64,000 nucleotides of DNA from Roseomonas xinghualingensis (GTDB lineage Bacteria > Pseudomonadota > Alphaproteobacteria > Acetobacterales > Acetobacteraceae), in assembly GCF_025791835.1 (NCBI RefSeq), contig NZ_JAOXLP010000003.1:186001-250000 (forward strand), given 5' to 3'. How positions within the stretch are numbered: the first letter of the stretch is position 1; the number at the start of each line of letters is the position of its first letter. The translations under genes were made by a program, and so were the position numbers. Shown here piece by piece: positions 17,240 through 28,653 of this stretch. The notes under the pieces were generated by a model, which had not been told where the DNA came from, made no database searches, and was given only the letters and a program-made list of their open reading frames with translations.

Positions 17240-18448
17240 GTGGCTCCTGGTTTCGCTCCCGGGGCCCTCAACGGGCTCAAGGTCCTGGACCTTACCCGCG
17301 TCCTGGCTGGTCCCACCTGCACCCAGATGCTCGGCGACCTCGGCGCCGAGATTATCAAGATCGAGCGCCCCGGCGCCGGCGACGACACGCGTGGCTTCGC
17401 GCCGCCCTATGTGCCGCGCACGCAGGAGAGCGCCTATTTCGTCGGCGTGAACCGCAACAAGAAGTCGGTGACGCTGGATATCTCCAAGCCCGAGGGGCAG
17501 GCGATCATCCACAGGCTGCTCGGCGAGTGCGACATCCTTGTCGAGAACTTCAAGGTCGGCGCCCTGGCCAAGTACGGGCTGGCCTGGGAGGACCTGAAGG
17601 ACCGCTACCCCCGGCTGATCTACTGCTCCATCACCGGCTTCGGGCAGACCGGCCCCTATGCGCCGCGCCCGGGTTATGATGCGCTGATCCAGGCCATGGG
17701 CGGCGTCATGTCCATCACAGGCGAGATCGAGGGCGAGCCGCAGAAGGTCGGCGTGCCCGTGGCCGATCTTTTCTCCGGCCTCTATGGCTGCATCGGCGTG
17801 CTGGCGGCGGTGAATCACCGCCACGCGACGGGGAAGGGGCAGCGTATCGACATCGGCATGCTGGACACCAGCGTCGCCTGGCTGGCGAACCAGGCCTCGA
17901 ACTTCCTGGCGACCGGCGAGAACCCGAAGCGGCTCGGCAACCAGCACCCGAACATCGTGCCCTATCAGGTCTTCCCGACGCAGGACGGCTACATCGTTCT
18001 CTCGGTCGGCAACGACCCGACCTTCGAGCGCTTCTGCAAGCTGACGGGGCAGGAGGCGCTGCTGGCCGATGAGCGATTCGCCACCAATGCCAAGCGTGTG
18101 GAGAACCGCAAGCTCGTCACCGACACGCTGACGCCGGTGATGCGCTCCCGCACCACCAAGGATTGGGTGGCGGCGCTGGAGGCGGCGAAGATCGGCTGCG
18201 GCCCGATCAACACGCTGAAGGACGTCTTCGCCGATCCGCATGTGCAGGCGCGGCAGGTGATCGTGGAGATGGAGCATGCGAGCGGCGAGACCGTGCAGGT
18301 GATCGCCAATCCCGTGCGCCTTTCCGAGACGCCGCCAAGCTACCGCAGCGCGGCGCCGGTGCTTGGCCAGCACACCGAGGAAGTGCTGGAGCAGTTCGGC
18401 CTGGGCAAGGACGAGATCGCCAAGCTACGGGCCGATGGCATCGCCTGA
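17240..18448 (+). CDS. CaiB/BaiF family III CoA-transferase
   Basis: 402 aa, GTG start 2 nt after the decarboxylase stop; the frame is open far upstream but that part is the decarboxylase gene. The family fold is shown by LKVLDLTRVLAGPTCTQMLG at the N-terminus, the active-site Asp region in RPGYDALIQAMGG, and VPVADLFSGLYG. It moves CoA between acids. Coupled to malonyl-CoA decarboxylase, it may activate malonate with a CoA donor such as acetyl- or succinyl-CoA, replacing MatB. Other acids are possible. Confidence 0.9.
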   Translation: MAPGFAPGALNGLKVLDLTRVLAGPTCTQMLGDLGAEIIKIERPGAGDDTRGFAPPYVPRTQESAYFVGVNRNKKSVTLDISKPEGQAIIHRLLGECDILVENFKVGALAKYGLAWEDLKDRYPRLIYCSITGFGQTGPYAPRPGYDALIQAMGGVMSITGEIEGEPQKVGVPVADLFSGLYGCIGVLAAVNHRHATGKGQRIDIGMLDTSVAWLANQASNFLATGENPKRLGNQHPNIVPYQVFPTQDGYIVLSVGNDPTFERFCKLTGQEALLADERFATNAKRVENRKLVTDTLTPVMRSRTTKDWVAALEAAKIGCGPINTLKDVFADPHVQARQVIVEMEHASGETVQVIANPVRLSETPPSYRSAAPVLGQHTEEVLEQFGLGKDEIAKLRADGIA

Positions 18449-19295
18449 GGCGCCTCGCCCTGGCGCCTTCCGGTGCAGCGTCGGCCCTTATCAGGCCACG
18501 CTGCGCTGGGTGGAGTGGGGACCGGCGGATGGAGAGCCGGTCCTCTGCGTCCATGGGCTGACGCGTAACGGCCGTGACTTCGACGTGCTGGCCGCACGAC
18601 TCGCCGCGCATGGCCGGCGGGTGATTTGCCCGGATGTTTTCGGCCGGGGCTTCAGCGACTGGCTCCCGGACCCGAAGCTCTATTCCGTCCCGGTTTATGC
18701 GCAGGCCTTCGCGCAGTTCCTGGCGCATCTCCCGAAACCCTTCGATTGGATCGGCACCTCCATGGGAGGGCTGATCGGCATGGCCTTGGCCGCCATGCCG
18801 GAATGCGCGCCGCGCCGCATGGTGCTGAACGATATCGGGCCATTCCTGCCGGCCCGTGCCTTGCAGCGCATCGCTGCCTATCTGGCGCTGGCGCATGATT
18901 TCGCGTCCATCGAGGAGGTGGAGACGCATCTTCGCCTGGTGCACGCATCCTTTGGCAACTTGTCGGATGCAGCCTGGCGCCAGATGGCCGAGAGCAGCGC
19001 CCGCCTGACGCCAGAGGGACGGTGGGTTCTGCACTACGATCCCGCTATCGCGGCTTCGGCGGCAAACACGCCCATCACGGACATCGATCTCTGGCAGAAC
19101 TGGGAGATCCTGCGCCTTCCCATCCTGGTTCTGCGGGGAGCCGAAAGCGATCTTCTGGACGAGAAGACAGCGGCGGCGATGGAAGCAAGGCCGCAGACGC
19201 GCGTTGTCACCTTCTCCCATTGCGGCCATGCGCCGGCATTGATGGAGCCGGAGCAGACAAGCATCATTGTTGGTTTTATCACCCAGAACGCTTAA
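18435..19295 (+). CDS. Alpha/beta hydrolase
   Basis: 286 aa, starting at an ATG inside the last codons of the CoA-transferase gene (14-nt overlap). The fold signatures are CVHGLTRNGRDFD (oxyanion hole), GTSMGGLIG (nucleophile Ser) and FSHCGHAPAL (catalytic His); LRGAESDLLD holds the acid. It may be a thioesterase or ester hydrolase. The overlap suggests it is expressed with the decarboxylase and CoA-transferase genes. Confidence 0.87.
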   Translation: MASPEAPRPGAFRCSVGPYQATLRWVEWGPADGEPVLCVHGLTRNGRDFDVLAARLAAHGRRVICPDVFGRGFSDWLPDPKLYSVPVYAQAFAQFLAHLPKPFDWIGTSMGGLIGMALAAMPECAPRRMVLNDIGPFLPARALQRIAAYLALAHDFASIEEVETHLRLVHASFGNLSDAAWRQMAESSARLTPEGRWVLHYDPAIAASAANTPITDIDLWQNWEILRLPILVLRGAESDLLDEKTAAAMEARPQTRVVTFSHCGHAPALMEPEQTSIIVGFITQNA

Positions 19296-19362
19296 GCAAC
19301 CGCACAGGAAGGTTTGCGTTCCAGCACCCAGATCCGATCCTGGTATCGCTGGAGATTTTTGA

Positions 19363-20490
19363 ATGGCAATGCTTTCGCGGCGTGGGACGATGCTTCTTCC
19401 CCTTGGCCTCGCCGGTCTCACCGCTGCCTGTGCTCATTCCCCCTCCGAAGCCGTTCTTGTTCCCGATCCCAGCGGCCGCGCTGATCCTGAGCAGCGGGCC
19501 CTTCTGGAAACTTACGCGCAACTCGGCGCCCGCCCGGTTGAGGCTCTGACGCCGGCCGAGGCCCGCGCCCAGCCCAGCTTTGCCGATGCGGTGCGTTCCC
19601 GTGCGCTGGCCATGCAGAACACCAACCCGCAGCGGGTGATCGGCAGCCAGGAGGACATGACTCTCAACACGGTGCCGACGCCACTGCGCGCCCGTCTCTA
19701 TCGTCCTATCCCGGCACATAACCGGCCGCTGCCGCTGATCGTCTATTTCCATGGCGGCGGCTGGGTGACAGGTAACATCGATACTTATGACGCCACCGCA
19801 CGCGCGCTCTGCGCGGAAAGCGAGGCGCTTGTTCTCTCCGTGCAGTATCGCCAGGCGCCTGAATTCCGTTTCCCCGCGGCGCAGGACGATGCAAATGTCG
19901 CCTGGGTCTGGGCGGTGACGAATGCAGCCTCCCTCGGCGCTGACCCGAACAACATCGCCATCGCGGGAGAGAGTTCGGGCGCCAACCTGGCGATCAACGC
20001 CGCCCTGTACGCACGCGAGATGGGCGCCCGCATGCCGCGCGCCATGGTGCTGATCTATCCGGTGGCGGGCACTGATATGAACGCGCCCTCCTATGTCCAG
20101 TTCGGCAATGCGCGCCCGCTGGGCAAGGCTTCGGTCGCCTGGCACCTGCAGAACTACACGCGCAGCCCGGCGGATCTGCGGGACCCGCGGCTGGATGTCT
20201 ATAACCGCGCCGATCTCGCGGGGCTCCCGCCCGCCATCATCGTGAATGCCGAAATCGACCCGCTGCAATCCGATGGCGAGCGCCTGGCCGAGAAGCTGCG
20301 CGTGGCGGGCGTGCTGGTGCAGCGCGTTGTCTACCCCGGCGTCACGCATGAGTTCTTCGGCGCCGATGCGGTTCTGGGCAAGGCGCGGGAGGCTCAGCGA
20401 TTCGTCGGGGAGCAGGTGCGGATTGCCTTTGCCGCGCCGCCGGCGCCCCAACCAGCACCGCGCCGGCGTACGCGCCAGCCCGGGATGTGA
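19363..20490 (+). CDS. Alpha/beta hydrolase, HSL/esterase family, probable lipoprotein
   Basis: 375 aa. The N-terminus MAMLSRRGTMLLPLGLAGLT runs into a lipobox ending AAC (Cys24), so it is probably a membrane-attached lipoprotein. The hormone-sensitive-lipase motifs are YFHGGGWVTG, GESSGANLA (nucleophile Ser), EIDPLQSDGE (Asp) and VTHEFFG (His). The C-terminus is Pro/Arg rich. It likely hydrolyses short acyl esters in the cell envelope. It lies 67 nt after the previous hydrolase and may be a separate unit. Confidence 0.88.
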   Translation: MAMLSRRGTMLLPLGLAGLTAACAHSPSEAVLVPDPSGRADPEQRALLETYAQLGARPVEALTPAEARAQPSFADAVRSRALAMQNTNPQRVIGSQEDMTLNTVPTPLRARLYRPIPAHNRPLPLIVYFHGGGWVTGNIDTYDATARALCAESEALVLSVQYRQAPEFRFPAAQDDANVAWVWAVTNAASLGADPNNIAIAGESSGANLAINAALYAREMGARMPRAMVLIYPVAGTDMNAPSYVQFGNARPLGKASVAWHLQNYTRSPADLRDPRLDVYNRADLAGLPPAIIVNAEIDPLQSDGERLAEKLRVAGVLVQRVVYPGVTHEFFGADAVLGKAREAQRFVGEQVRIAFAAPPAPQPAPRRRTRQPGM

Positions 20491-20500
20491 CGATCCGCTC

Positions 20501-22414
<1,914 letters not shown>

Positions 22415-22458
22415 CGGCGGCGTTCCACCCTGGCCGCAAGCCATGGTAGAGGGCCGCG

Positions 22459-22917
22459 ATGACCGCCCCTCTCACCGTCGCCGTCGGTGCCGACCACGCC
22501 GGCGTTGCCCTCAAGTCCACCCTCCGCCAGGCGCTGGAGGAAGCAGGCCATTCTGTTCTCGATATGGGAACGCATGGACCCGAGAGCGTGGATTATCCCG
22601 ATTTCGGCCTCGCCGTCGCGGATGCCGTGAACAATGGCCGGGCCAGCTTCGGCGTGCTCGTCTGCGGCACCGGCATCGGCATCTCCATCGCCGCCAACCG
22701 CGTGCCGGGGATCCGCTGCGCCCTGGTGCATGACGCGACCGGCGCCCGGCTCTCCCGCGAGCACAACGACGCCAATGTCATTGCGTTCGGCGCCCGCATG
22801 ATCGGCCCCGAGCCCGCGCTGGAGGCCTTGCGTGCCTTCCTCGCCACCCCCTATGCCGGCGGCCGTCATGACCGCCGGGTCCTGAAGCTCTCTCCCGACT
22901 GGACCCGCACGCCATGA
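22459..22917 (+). CDS. rpiB: Ribose-5-phosphate isomerase B
   Basis: 152 aa, full length. It interconverts ribose 5-phosphate and ribulose 5-phosphate, the latter being the substrate of the RibB enzyme encoded downstream. Signatures: [19 protein letters not shown], the active-site Cys in [16 protein letters not shown], and [15 protein letters not shown]. It overlaps glyA by 4 nt (ATGA), so it is translationally coupled. Confidence 0.94.
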   Translation: MTAPLTVAVGADHAGVALKSTLRQALEEAGHSVLDMGTHGPESVDYPDFGLAVADAVNNGRASFGVLVCGTGIGISIAANRVPGIRCALVHDATGARLSREHNDANVIAFGARMIGPEPALEALRAFLATPYAGGRHDRRVLKLSPDWTRTP

Positions 22918-24218
22918 ACGAACAGACCCCCGCCGCCAGCACCGACCGCTTCTTCAACGCTCCCCTCTCCGAGATCGATCCCGAGATCGCCGATGTGATC
23001 TCCCGCGAGCTGGTGCGCCAGCAGGACGGGATCGAGCTGATCGCATCCGAGAACATCGTCTCCCGCGCCGTGCTGGAGGCCCAGGGCTCGGTCCTGACGA
23101 ACAAGTACGCCGAGGGCCTGCCGGGCAAGCGCTACTATGGCGGCTGCGAGGTGGTGGACATCGCCGAGACCCTGGCGATCGAGCGTGCCAAGAAGCTGTT
23201 CAACTGCGGCTACGCCAATGTGCAGCCCCATTCCGGTGCCCAGGCGAATGCGGCGGTGTTCTTCGCCCTGCTCCAGCCCGGCGACACCTTCATGGGCCTG
23301 GACCTCGCCGCGGGCGGGCATCTCTCCCATGGCTCGCCGGTCAACCTGTCGGGCAAGTGGTTCAAGGTCGCGCCCTATACCGTGCGGCGCGAGGACCAGC
23401 AGATCGACATGGAAGAGGTGGCGCGGATCGCCCGCGAATCCCGCCCCAAGCTGATCCTGGCCGGCGGCTCCGCCTATGCCCGCGAGTGGGACTTCGCCCG
23501 CTTCCGCGAGATCGCGGATGAGGTGGGCGCGATCTTCATGGTGGACATCGCCCATTTCGCCGGCCTGGTCGCCGGCGGTGCGCATGCCTCGCCCTTCCCC
23601 CATGCCCATGTGGTGACCACCACCACCCACAAGACCCTGCGGGGCCCGCGTGGCGGCATGATCCTCACCAATGACGAGGCGCTGGCGAAGAAGCTGAACT
23701 CCGCCGTCTTCCCGGGCACCCAGGGCGGGCCGCTGATGCATGTCATCGCCGCCAAGGCCGTGGCGCTCGGCGAGGCGCTGCGCCCCGAGTTCCGCGCCTA
23801 TGCCCGCGCCGTGGTGGACAATGCCAAGGCCCTGGCCGCCGAGTTGAAGGAGCAGGGTTTCGGCCTCGTCACCGGCGGCACGGACAACCATCTGGTGCTG
23901 GTGGACCTGCGCCCGAAGAACCTGACCGGCAAGGCCGCCGAGGCCGCGCTGGGCCGCGCCGATCTGACGGTGAACAAGAACGCCATCCCCTTCGACCCGG
24001 AGAAGCCCTTCGTCACCTCCGGCGTGCGCCTCGGCTCCCCCGCCGCCACCTCGCGTGGATTCGGGGAGGCGGAGTTCCGCGAGATCGGGCGTCTCATCGG
24101 GCAGGTGCTGGACGGGCTTTCCCGTTCCAATTCGCCTGAGGGCAATGCGGCGGCCGAGAAGTCGGCCGGCGAGGCGGTGCAGGCGCTCTGCGCCCGCTTC
24201 CCCATCTACCGCAGCTAA
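22914..24218 (+). CDS. glyA: Serine hydroxymethyltransferase
   Basis: 434 aa. This PLP enzyme interconverts serine and glycine with tetrahydrofolate. Signatures: [37 protein letters not shown], and the PLP Lys in [15 protein letters not shown]. The rpiB-glyA-nrdR order is usual for alphaproteobacteria. Confidence 0.96.
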   Translation: MNEQTPAASTDRFFNAPLSEIDPEIADVISRELVRQQDGIELIASENIVSRAVLEAQGSVLTNKYAEGLPGKRYYGGCEVVDIAETLAIERAKKLFNCGYANVQPHSGAQANAAVFFALLQPGDTFMGLDLAAGGHLSHGSPVNLSGKWFKVAPYTVRREDQQIDMEEVARIARESRPKLILAGGSAYAREWDFARFREIADEVGAIFMVDIAHFAGLVAGGAHASPFPHAHVVTTTTHKTLRGPRGGMILTNDEALAKKLNSAVFPGTQGGPLMHVIAAKAVALGEALRPEFRAYARAVVDNAKALAAELKEQGFGLVTGGTDNHLVLVDLRPKNLTGKAAEAALGRADLTVNKNAIPFDPEKPFVTSGVRLGSPAATSRGFGEAEFREIGRLIGQVLDGLSRSNSPEGNAAAEKSAGEAVQALCARFPIYRS

Positions 24219-24232
24219 GATAGCCCCGTCGG

Positions 24233-24685
24233 ATGCGCTGCCCCTTCTGCCAGTCCGAGGACACGCAGGTGAAGGACAGCCGTCCGGCGGAGGATGGCGC
24301 GAGCATCCGTCGCCGCCGTTCCTGCAATGCCTGCGGTGCCCGCTTCACCACCTTCGAGCGGGTGCAGCTGCGCGAGCTGACCGTGGTGAAATCCGATGGC
24401 CGCCGCGTGGCCTTCGACCGCGAGAAGCTCGCCCGCTCCATCCGCGTCGCGCTGCGCAAGCGGCCGGTGAACGAGGACCAGGTGGAGCGCATCGTCTCCG
24501 GCATCCAGCGCCGCCTGGAATCGGAGGGGGCGGAGGAGCTGACCTCCAAGGTCATCGGCGAGCGCGTGATGGAAGTGCTGCGGGAGCTGGATCCGGTGGC
24601 CTATGTGCGCTTCGCCAGTGTCTACCAGAACTTCCGCGACGCGAAGGACTTCCACGCCTTCCTGGGTTCCCTGGACAACAGCTGA
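24233..24685 (+). CDS. nrdR: Transcriptional repressor NrdR
   Basis: 150 aa. It has an N-terminal zinc ribbon (CPFC at 3-6, CNAC at 31-34) and a central ATP-cone ([20 protein letters not shown]). It represses ribonucleotide reductase genes when dATP is high by binding NrdR boxes. It sits 14 nt after glyA. Confidence 0.95.
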   Translation: MRCPFCQSEDTQVKDSRPAEDGASIRRRRSCNACGARFTTFERVQLRELTVVKSDGRRVAFDREKLARSIRVALRKRPVNEDQVERIVSGIQRRLESEGAEELTSKVIGERVMEVLRELDPVAYVRFASVYQNFRDAKDFHAFLGSLDNS

Positions 24686-24725
24686 ACCCTGGACAAGCGT
24701 GGGAGGGGCGCGCAAACGGCCTGCC

Positions 24726-25835
24726 GTGTCTGATCTTGAGCATATGCGCGCGGCCCTCGCCCTGGCCGCGCGGGGCCTGGGCAATACCTGGCCCAATCCG
24801 TCCGTGGGCTGCGTCATCGTGCGGGACGGGCGCGTGGTCGGGCGCGGCTTTACCCGCCCCGGCGGGCGCCCCCATGCCGAGACCGAGGCGCTGCGTGCCG
24901 CTGCTGGAATGGCGAAGGGCGCCACCGCCTATGTCACGCTGGAACCCTGCTGCCATTGGGGCCGCACGCCCCCCTGCACCGATGCGCTGATCGCATCCGG
25001 CATCTCCCGCGTGGTGGTGGCGCTGCGCGATCCGGATCCCCGCGTGGATGGCGTTGGGTTGCAGCGCCTGCGCGATGCCGGGATCACGGTCGATGTCGGG
25101 GTGCTGGAGGAGGAGGCCCGGCGGGTGAATGCCGGCTTCATCAAGCGGTTCGCGTGCCGCCTTCCCATGGTCACGCTGAAGCTCGCCACCACGCTGGATG
25201 GCCGCATCGCCACCCGTACCGGCGAAAGCCAGTGGATCACCGGCCCGGAGGCCCGGCGCCTCGCCCATGCCCTGCGTGGGTCCCATGACGCGGTGATGGC
25301 CGGGAGCGGCACGCTACTGGCCGACGATCCCGAACTGACCTGCCGTCTTCCCGGCTATGCCCCCATGCCCACCGTGCGGGTCATCGCGGATGCCCGCCTT
25401 CGCACCCCGCCCGGCGCCCGGCTGTTCAATTCAGAGGCTCCGGTCTGGATCGCCACCCGGCCCGGCCATGATCCCGCGGCCCTGGCCGCGCTGGAACAGC
25501 GCGGGGCCGCGCTCCTGGACGTGCCCGCCGCGTCAGGGGGCGGGCTGGAGCCCGAGGCGCTGCTGCGCATCCTGGCGGCCAGGGGCATAACCCGGCTCAT
25601 GGTGGAGGGCGGGGCGGTGCTGGGCGCCTCCCTGCTCCGGGCCGGGCTGGTGGACCGGCTCGCCTGGTTCGCCGCACCCTCGCTGATGGGTGGAGACGGG
25701 CTTTCCGGCTTGGAATCGCTGGGCGTGGAGTGCCTGGACCAGATGCCGCGCCTGCGGGTCACCGGCCGCCGCCCGGCCGGGGAATGCTGGCTGATCGAGG
25801 CCGATATCCTGCCAGCGCCTTCCGCGATGGGCTGA
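24726..25835 (+). CDS. ribD: Riboflavin deaminase/reductase RibD
   Basis: 369 aa from GTG at 24726 (VSDLEHMRAALALAARG), with GGGAGGGG upstream at 24702-24709; ATG at 24744 is an alternative. It carries out the second and third steps of riboflavin synthesis. The N-terminal cytidine-deaminase domain has HAETEAL and EPCCHWGRTPPC (zinc site). The C-terminal reductase domain has LKLATTLDGRIATRTGESQWI and LMVEGGAVLGAS. It is complete and heads the rib genes ribD-ribE-ribBX-ribH. Confidence 0.93.
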   Translation: MSDLEHMRAALALAARGLGNTWPNPSVGCVIVRDGRVVGRGFTRPGGRPHAETEALRAAAGMAKGATAYVTLEPCCHWGRTPPCTDALIASGISRVVVALRDPDPRVDGVGLQRLRDAGITVDVGVLEEEARRVNAGFIKRFACRLPMVTLKLATTLDGRIATRTGESQWITGPEARRLAHALRGSHDAVMAGSGTLLADDPELTCRLPGYAPMPTVRVIADARLRTPPGARLFNSEAPVWIATRPGHDPAALAALEQRGAALLDVPAASGGGLEPEALLRILAARGITRLMVEGGAVLGASLLRAGLVDRLAWFAAPSLMGGDGLSGLESLGVECLDQMPRLRVTGRRPAGECWLIEADILPAPSAMG

Positions 25836-25917
25836 TCCGCGCCGTCTCCCCCTTGTCACATGGCGCCCCGCGCGCCATCCCCTGCTGCGCCTGCCCCCAC
25901 CAGACGGAACCCGCCCC

Positions 25918-26535
25918 GTGTTCACCGGCATCGTCACCGCCATCGGCACGATCCATCGCCTTCAGCCGATCGGCGGCGGGCAGGACATGCGCGTGGCCAT
26001 TGCCACTCCGCCGGGCTGGCTGGGGAATGTGGCGATCGGCGCCTCCATCTGCTGCTCCGGCTGCTGCCTGACGGTGGTCTCCCTCGAAGAGAACCTGTTC
26101 GAGGTGGAGATCTCCGCGGAAAGCCTCTCCCGCACCACGCTCGGCGCCTGGGCGGAGGGGACGCGGATCAATCTCGAGCGTTCCCTCCGCATGGGGGACG
26201 AGATGGGCGGCCATGTCGTCTCCGGCCATGTGGATGGGGTTGCCGAGGTGCTTTCAATCACGCCCGAGAACGGCTCCCACCGCTGGACCTTCCGGCTTCC
26301 GCCCGGCCTTGCCCGCTTCGTGGCCGAAAAGGGCAGCATCACCATCGATGGCGTCTCCCTCACCGTGAATGCGGTGGACGGTGAGACCTTCGGCGTGAAC
26401 CTCATTCCCCACACCACCGAGGTGACCGCGCTCGGCGCGCTGACCCCGGGCGCGCGGGTGAATATCGAGATCGACATGCTGGCGCGTTACGTCGCCCGCC
26501 TTCGCCAATTTGAGATGGGGGAGTTCAACGCGTGA
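25918..26535 (+). CDS. ribE: Riboflavin synthase, alpha chain
   Basis: 205 aa, GTG start giving MFTGIVTAIG, the invariant family beginning. Two homologous lumazine-binding barrels follow in tandem (VAIGASICCSGCCLTVV; and EKGSITIDGVSLTVNAV). It dismutates two 6,7-dimethyl-8-ribityllumazine molecules to riboflavin. The end overlaps ribBX by 4 nt. An 82-nt gap separates it from ribD; I see no FMN riboswitch in that gap. Confidence 0.94.
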   Translation: MFTGIVTAIGTIHRLQPIGGGQDMRVAIATPPGWLGNVAIGASICCSGCCLTVVSLEENLFEVEISAESLSRTTLGAWAEGTRINLERSLRMGDEMGGHVVSGHVDGVAEVLSITPENGSHRWTFRLPPGLARFVAEKGSITIDGVSLTVNAVDGETFGVNLIPHTTEVTALGALTPGARVNIEIDMLARYVARLRQFEMGEFNA

Positions 26536-27650
26536 GCGCCCAGACCCGCACCACGAGTTTCGCCGATTTCATCAGCCCGACGGAGGAGCTGCTGGAGGAG
26601 GCGCGGCGTGGCCGGATGTTCATCCTGGTGGATGACGAGGACCGGGAGAACGAGGGCGACCTGGTGATCCCGGCGCAGTTCGCGACGCCGGACGCCATCA
26701 ACTTCATGGCCCGCCACGCGCGGGGCCTGATCTGCCTGGCGATGACCCGCCACCGGGTGGAGCAGCTTGGGCTGCCGCTGATGGCGCAGAGCAACCGCAC
26801 CCGGCACCAGACCGCCTTCACCGTCTCGATCGAGGCGCGGGACGGGGTGTCCACCGGCATCTCGGCCGCCGACCGCGCGCGCACGGTGGCGGTGGCGATC
26901 AACCCCGAGCTGGGGCGCGAGCACATCGTCACCCCCGGCCATGTCTTCCCGCTGGTGGCGCGCGAGGGCGGCACGCTGGTCCGTGCCGGCCATACCGAGG
27001 CGGCGGTGGACTTCGCCCGCCTCGCCGGGCTGAACCCCTCGGGCGTGATCTGCGAGATCATGAACGAGGACGGCACCATGGCCCGGATGCCGGACCTGGT
27101 CTCCTTCGCCCAGCACCATGGGCTGAAGCTCGGCACCATCGCGGACCTGATCGCCCATCGCCGCCGCACCGAGCGCCTGGTGCGCCGTGTGGAGGAGGGG
27201 GTGCTCGAGGACGCGCCCGGCGGTCCCTGGCGGGTGGTGATCTATGCCAACACCCTGGAATACGGGGAGCATGTGGCGCTGGTGAAAGGCGACCTGTCGC
27301 GTCCCGGCCCGGTGCCGGTGCGCATGCATGCGGTGAACCTGCTGGCCGACATCACCGGGCGGCACGGTCCGAAGGACCTGCACCAGGCGATGGATGAGAT
27401 CGCCCGCGAAGGGCGGGGCGTGGTGGTGCTGATCCGCGACGTGAAGCCGACCGCCCTGTCCGAGCGGGTGCGCGCCGGGCGGGAGAAATCCGCGCCCGAG
27501 CTGCGGGACTACGGCATCGGCGCGCAGATCCTGTCCGACCTGGGTGTGCGCGACATGATCCTGCTCTCCAACCATCCCCGCCCCATCGTGGGCCTGGAAG
27601 GCTACGGCCTCACCATCACCGACATCCGCCCGATCGGAGACGCCCCTTGA
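26532..27650 (+). CDS. ribB: 3,4-dihydroxy-2-butanone-4-phosphate synthase with degenerate GTP cyclohydrolase II-like domain (RibBX type)
   Basis: 372 aa, GTG start. Residues 1-205 form an intact DHBP synthase: VDDEDRENEGDL, ARHARGLICLAM, DGVSTGISAADRA, EAAVDFARLAGL. Residues ~215-370 look like GTP cyclohydrolase II, but the zinc cysteines (the ECLTGD...CDCG region of active enzymes) are absent. That segment reads MHAVNLLADITGRHGPKD, and the REGRxIGL-type catalytic stretch reads IRDVKPTALSERV. This fits RibBX fusions described in Proteobacteria, whose C-terminal domain has no cyclohydrolase activity. A separate ribA should then exist outside this window. Confidence 0.92.
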   Translation: MSAQTRTTSFADFISPTEELLEEARRGRMFILVDDEDRENEGDLVIPAQFATPDAINFMARHARGLICLAMTRHRVEQLGLPLMAQSNRTRHQTAFTVSIEARDGVSTGISAADRARTVAVAINPELGREHIVTPGHVFPLVAREGGTLVRAGHTEAAVDFARLAGLNPSGVICEIMNEDGTMARMPDLVSFAQHHGLKLGTIADLIAHRRRTERLVRRVEEGVLEDAPGGPWRVVIYANTLEYGEHVALVKGDLSRPGPVPVRMHAVNLLADITGRHGPKDLHQAMDEIAREGRGVVVLIRDVKPTALSERVRAGREKSAPELRDYGIGAQILSDLGVRDMILLSNHPRPIVGLEGYGLTITDIRPIGDAP

Positions 27651-28132
27651 GCACTGCCGACGCCCCGCTCCGCGCCGCACCGGAACTCACCGGCCCGCCG
27701 CCCCGTGTCCTCGTGATCCAGGCGCCCTATTACGCCGAGGTCGTGGGCGGCATGGTGGAGGGGGCGCTGGCCGTCCTTGCCGGCTTTGGCGCCGAGGCGG
27801 AGGTGGTGGATGTGGCCGGCGCCTTCGAGCTGCCGGCGGCGCTTCGCATGGGGATACGCACCGGAAAGTATGATGGCTATCTGGTGTTCGGCTGCGTTGT
27901 GAAGGGCGAAACCGACCACTACGACCATATCTGCCGCGAGGCCTGCCGGGGCGTGATGGACATCTCCGTGGAGACCGCCGCGCCGATCGGCTTCGGCCTC
28001 CTCACCGTCCATACCATCCAGCAGGCCGTCGCCCGTTCCTCGCCCGACCGTCACAACAAGGGCGTCGAGGCGGCCAATGCCATGATCGGCCAGATCGCCC
28101 TGGCCCGACGATTCGCGGAGACTACCGCATGA
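27647..28132 (+). CDS. ribH: 6,7-dimethyl-8-ribityllumazine synthase
   Basis: 161 aa, TTG start overlapping the ribBX stop by 4 nt. It condenses the RibB product with the RibD product. Family motifs: DVAGAFELPAAL, FGCVVKGETDHYDHI (with the catalytic His), GLLTVHTIQQAVAR. The overlap with nusB (4 nt) shows the operon continues. Confidence 0.93.
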   Translation: MSTADAPLRAAPELTGPPPRVLVIQAPYYAEVVGGMVEGALAVLAGFGAEAEVVDVAGAFELPAALRMGIRTGKYDGYLVFGCVVKGETDHYDHICREACRGVMDISVETAAPIGFGLLTVHTIQQAVARSSPDRHNKGVEAANAMIGQIALARRFAETTA

Positions 28133-28638
28133 ACCAGGTGCCGAAGCGGAATCCCCGCCCCAATGCAGGCCGCCCCCGCACCGGTGCCCGCGTGGCCGCC
28201 GTGCAGGCGCTCTTCCAGTCCGAGGCGGGCGGCGAGAGCGCCGAGGCGGTGATCGACCAGTTCGTGCGCCACCGCATCGGTACGCTGAACAGCGATGGTG
28301 GCTTCGAGGATGGCCGCGTGCCCCAGGCTGACGTGCCGCTGTTCAGCAAGATCGTGCGCGGCGCCGCCAAGAACTCGGAGACGATCGACGCGGCCATTGC
28401 GGGCCATCTTTCGGCTAGCTGGTCGCTGGAGCGGCTGGACCCGGTGCTGCGCGCCCTGCTGCGCGCCGCCGCCGCCGAGCTGTGGAGCGGCGCGGATACG
28501 CCGGCCAGGGTGGTGATCAACGAGTACATGGACATCGCCCACGGCTTCTTCGACGGCGAGGAGCCCCGCTTCGCCAATGGCGTGCTGGACGCGCTCGCCC
28601 GGCAGATGCGCGGCGGCGAGTTCCAGCCGCGCGGCTGA
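28129..28638 (+). CDS. nusB: Transcription antitermination factor NusB
   Basis: 169 aa all-helical protein. Motifs: RVAAVQALFQSE near the N-terminus, DAAIAGHLSASWSLERLDPVLRALLRAAAAEL in the middle of the fold, and VVINEYMDIAHGFF close to the end. It binds boxA RNA with S10 (NusE) in rRNA antitermination. ribH-nusB-thiL is a classic order. Confidence 0.94.
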   Translation: MNQVPKRNPRPNAGRPRTGARVAAVQALFQSEAGGESAEAVIDQFVRHRIGTLNSDGGFEDGRVPQADVPLFSKIVRGAAKNSETIDAAIAGHLSASWSLERLDPVLRALLRAAAAELWSGADTPARVVINEYMDIAHGFFDGEEPRFANGVLDALARQMRGGEFQPRG

Positions 28639-28653
28639 CCTCGCCATCACCCG

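Noticed and set aside
25836..25917. FMN riboswitch before ribE or ribD
   Set aside because: The gaps are only 82 and 40 nt and lack the conserved RFN-type blocks; the genes look constitutive in an operon.
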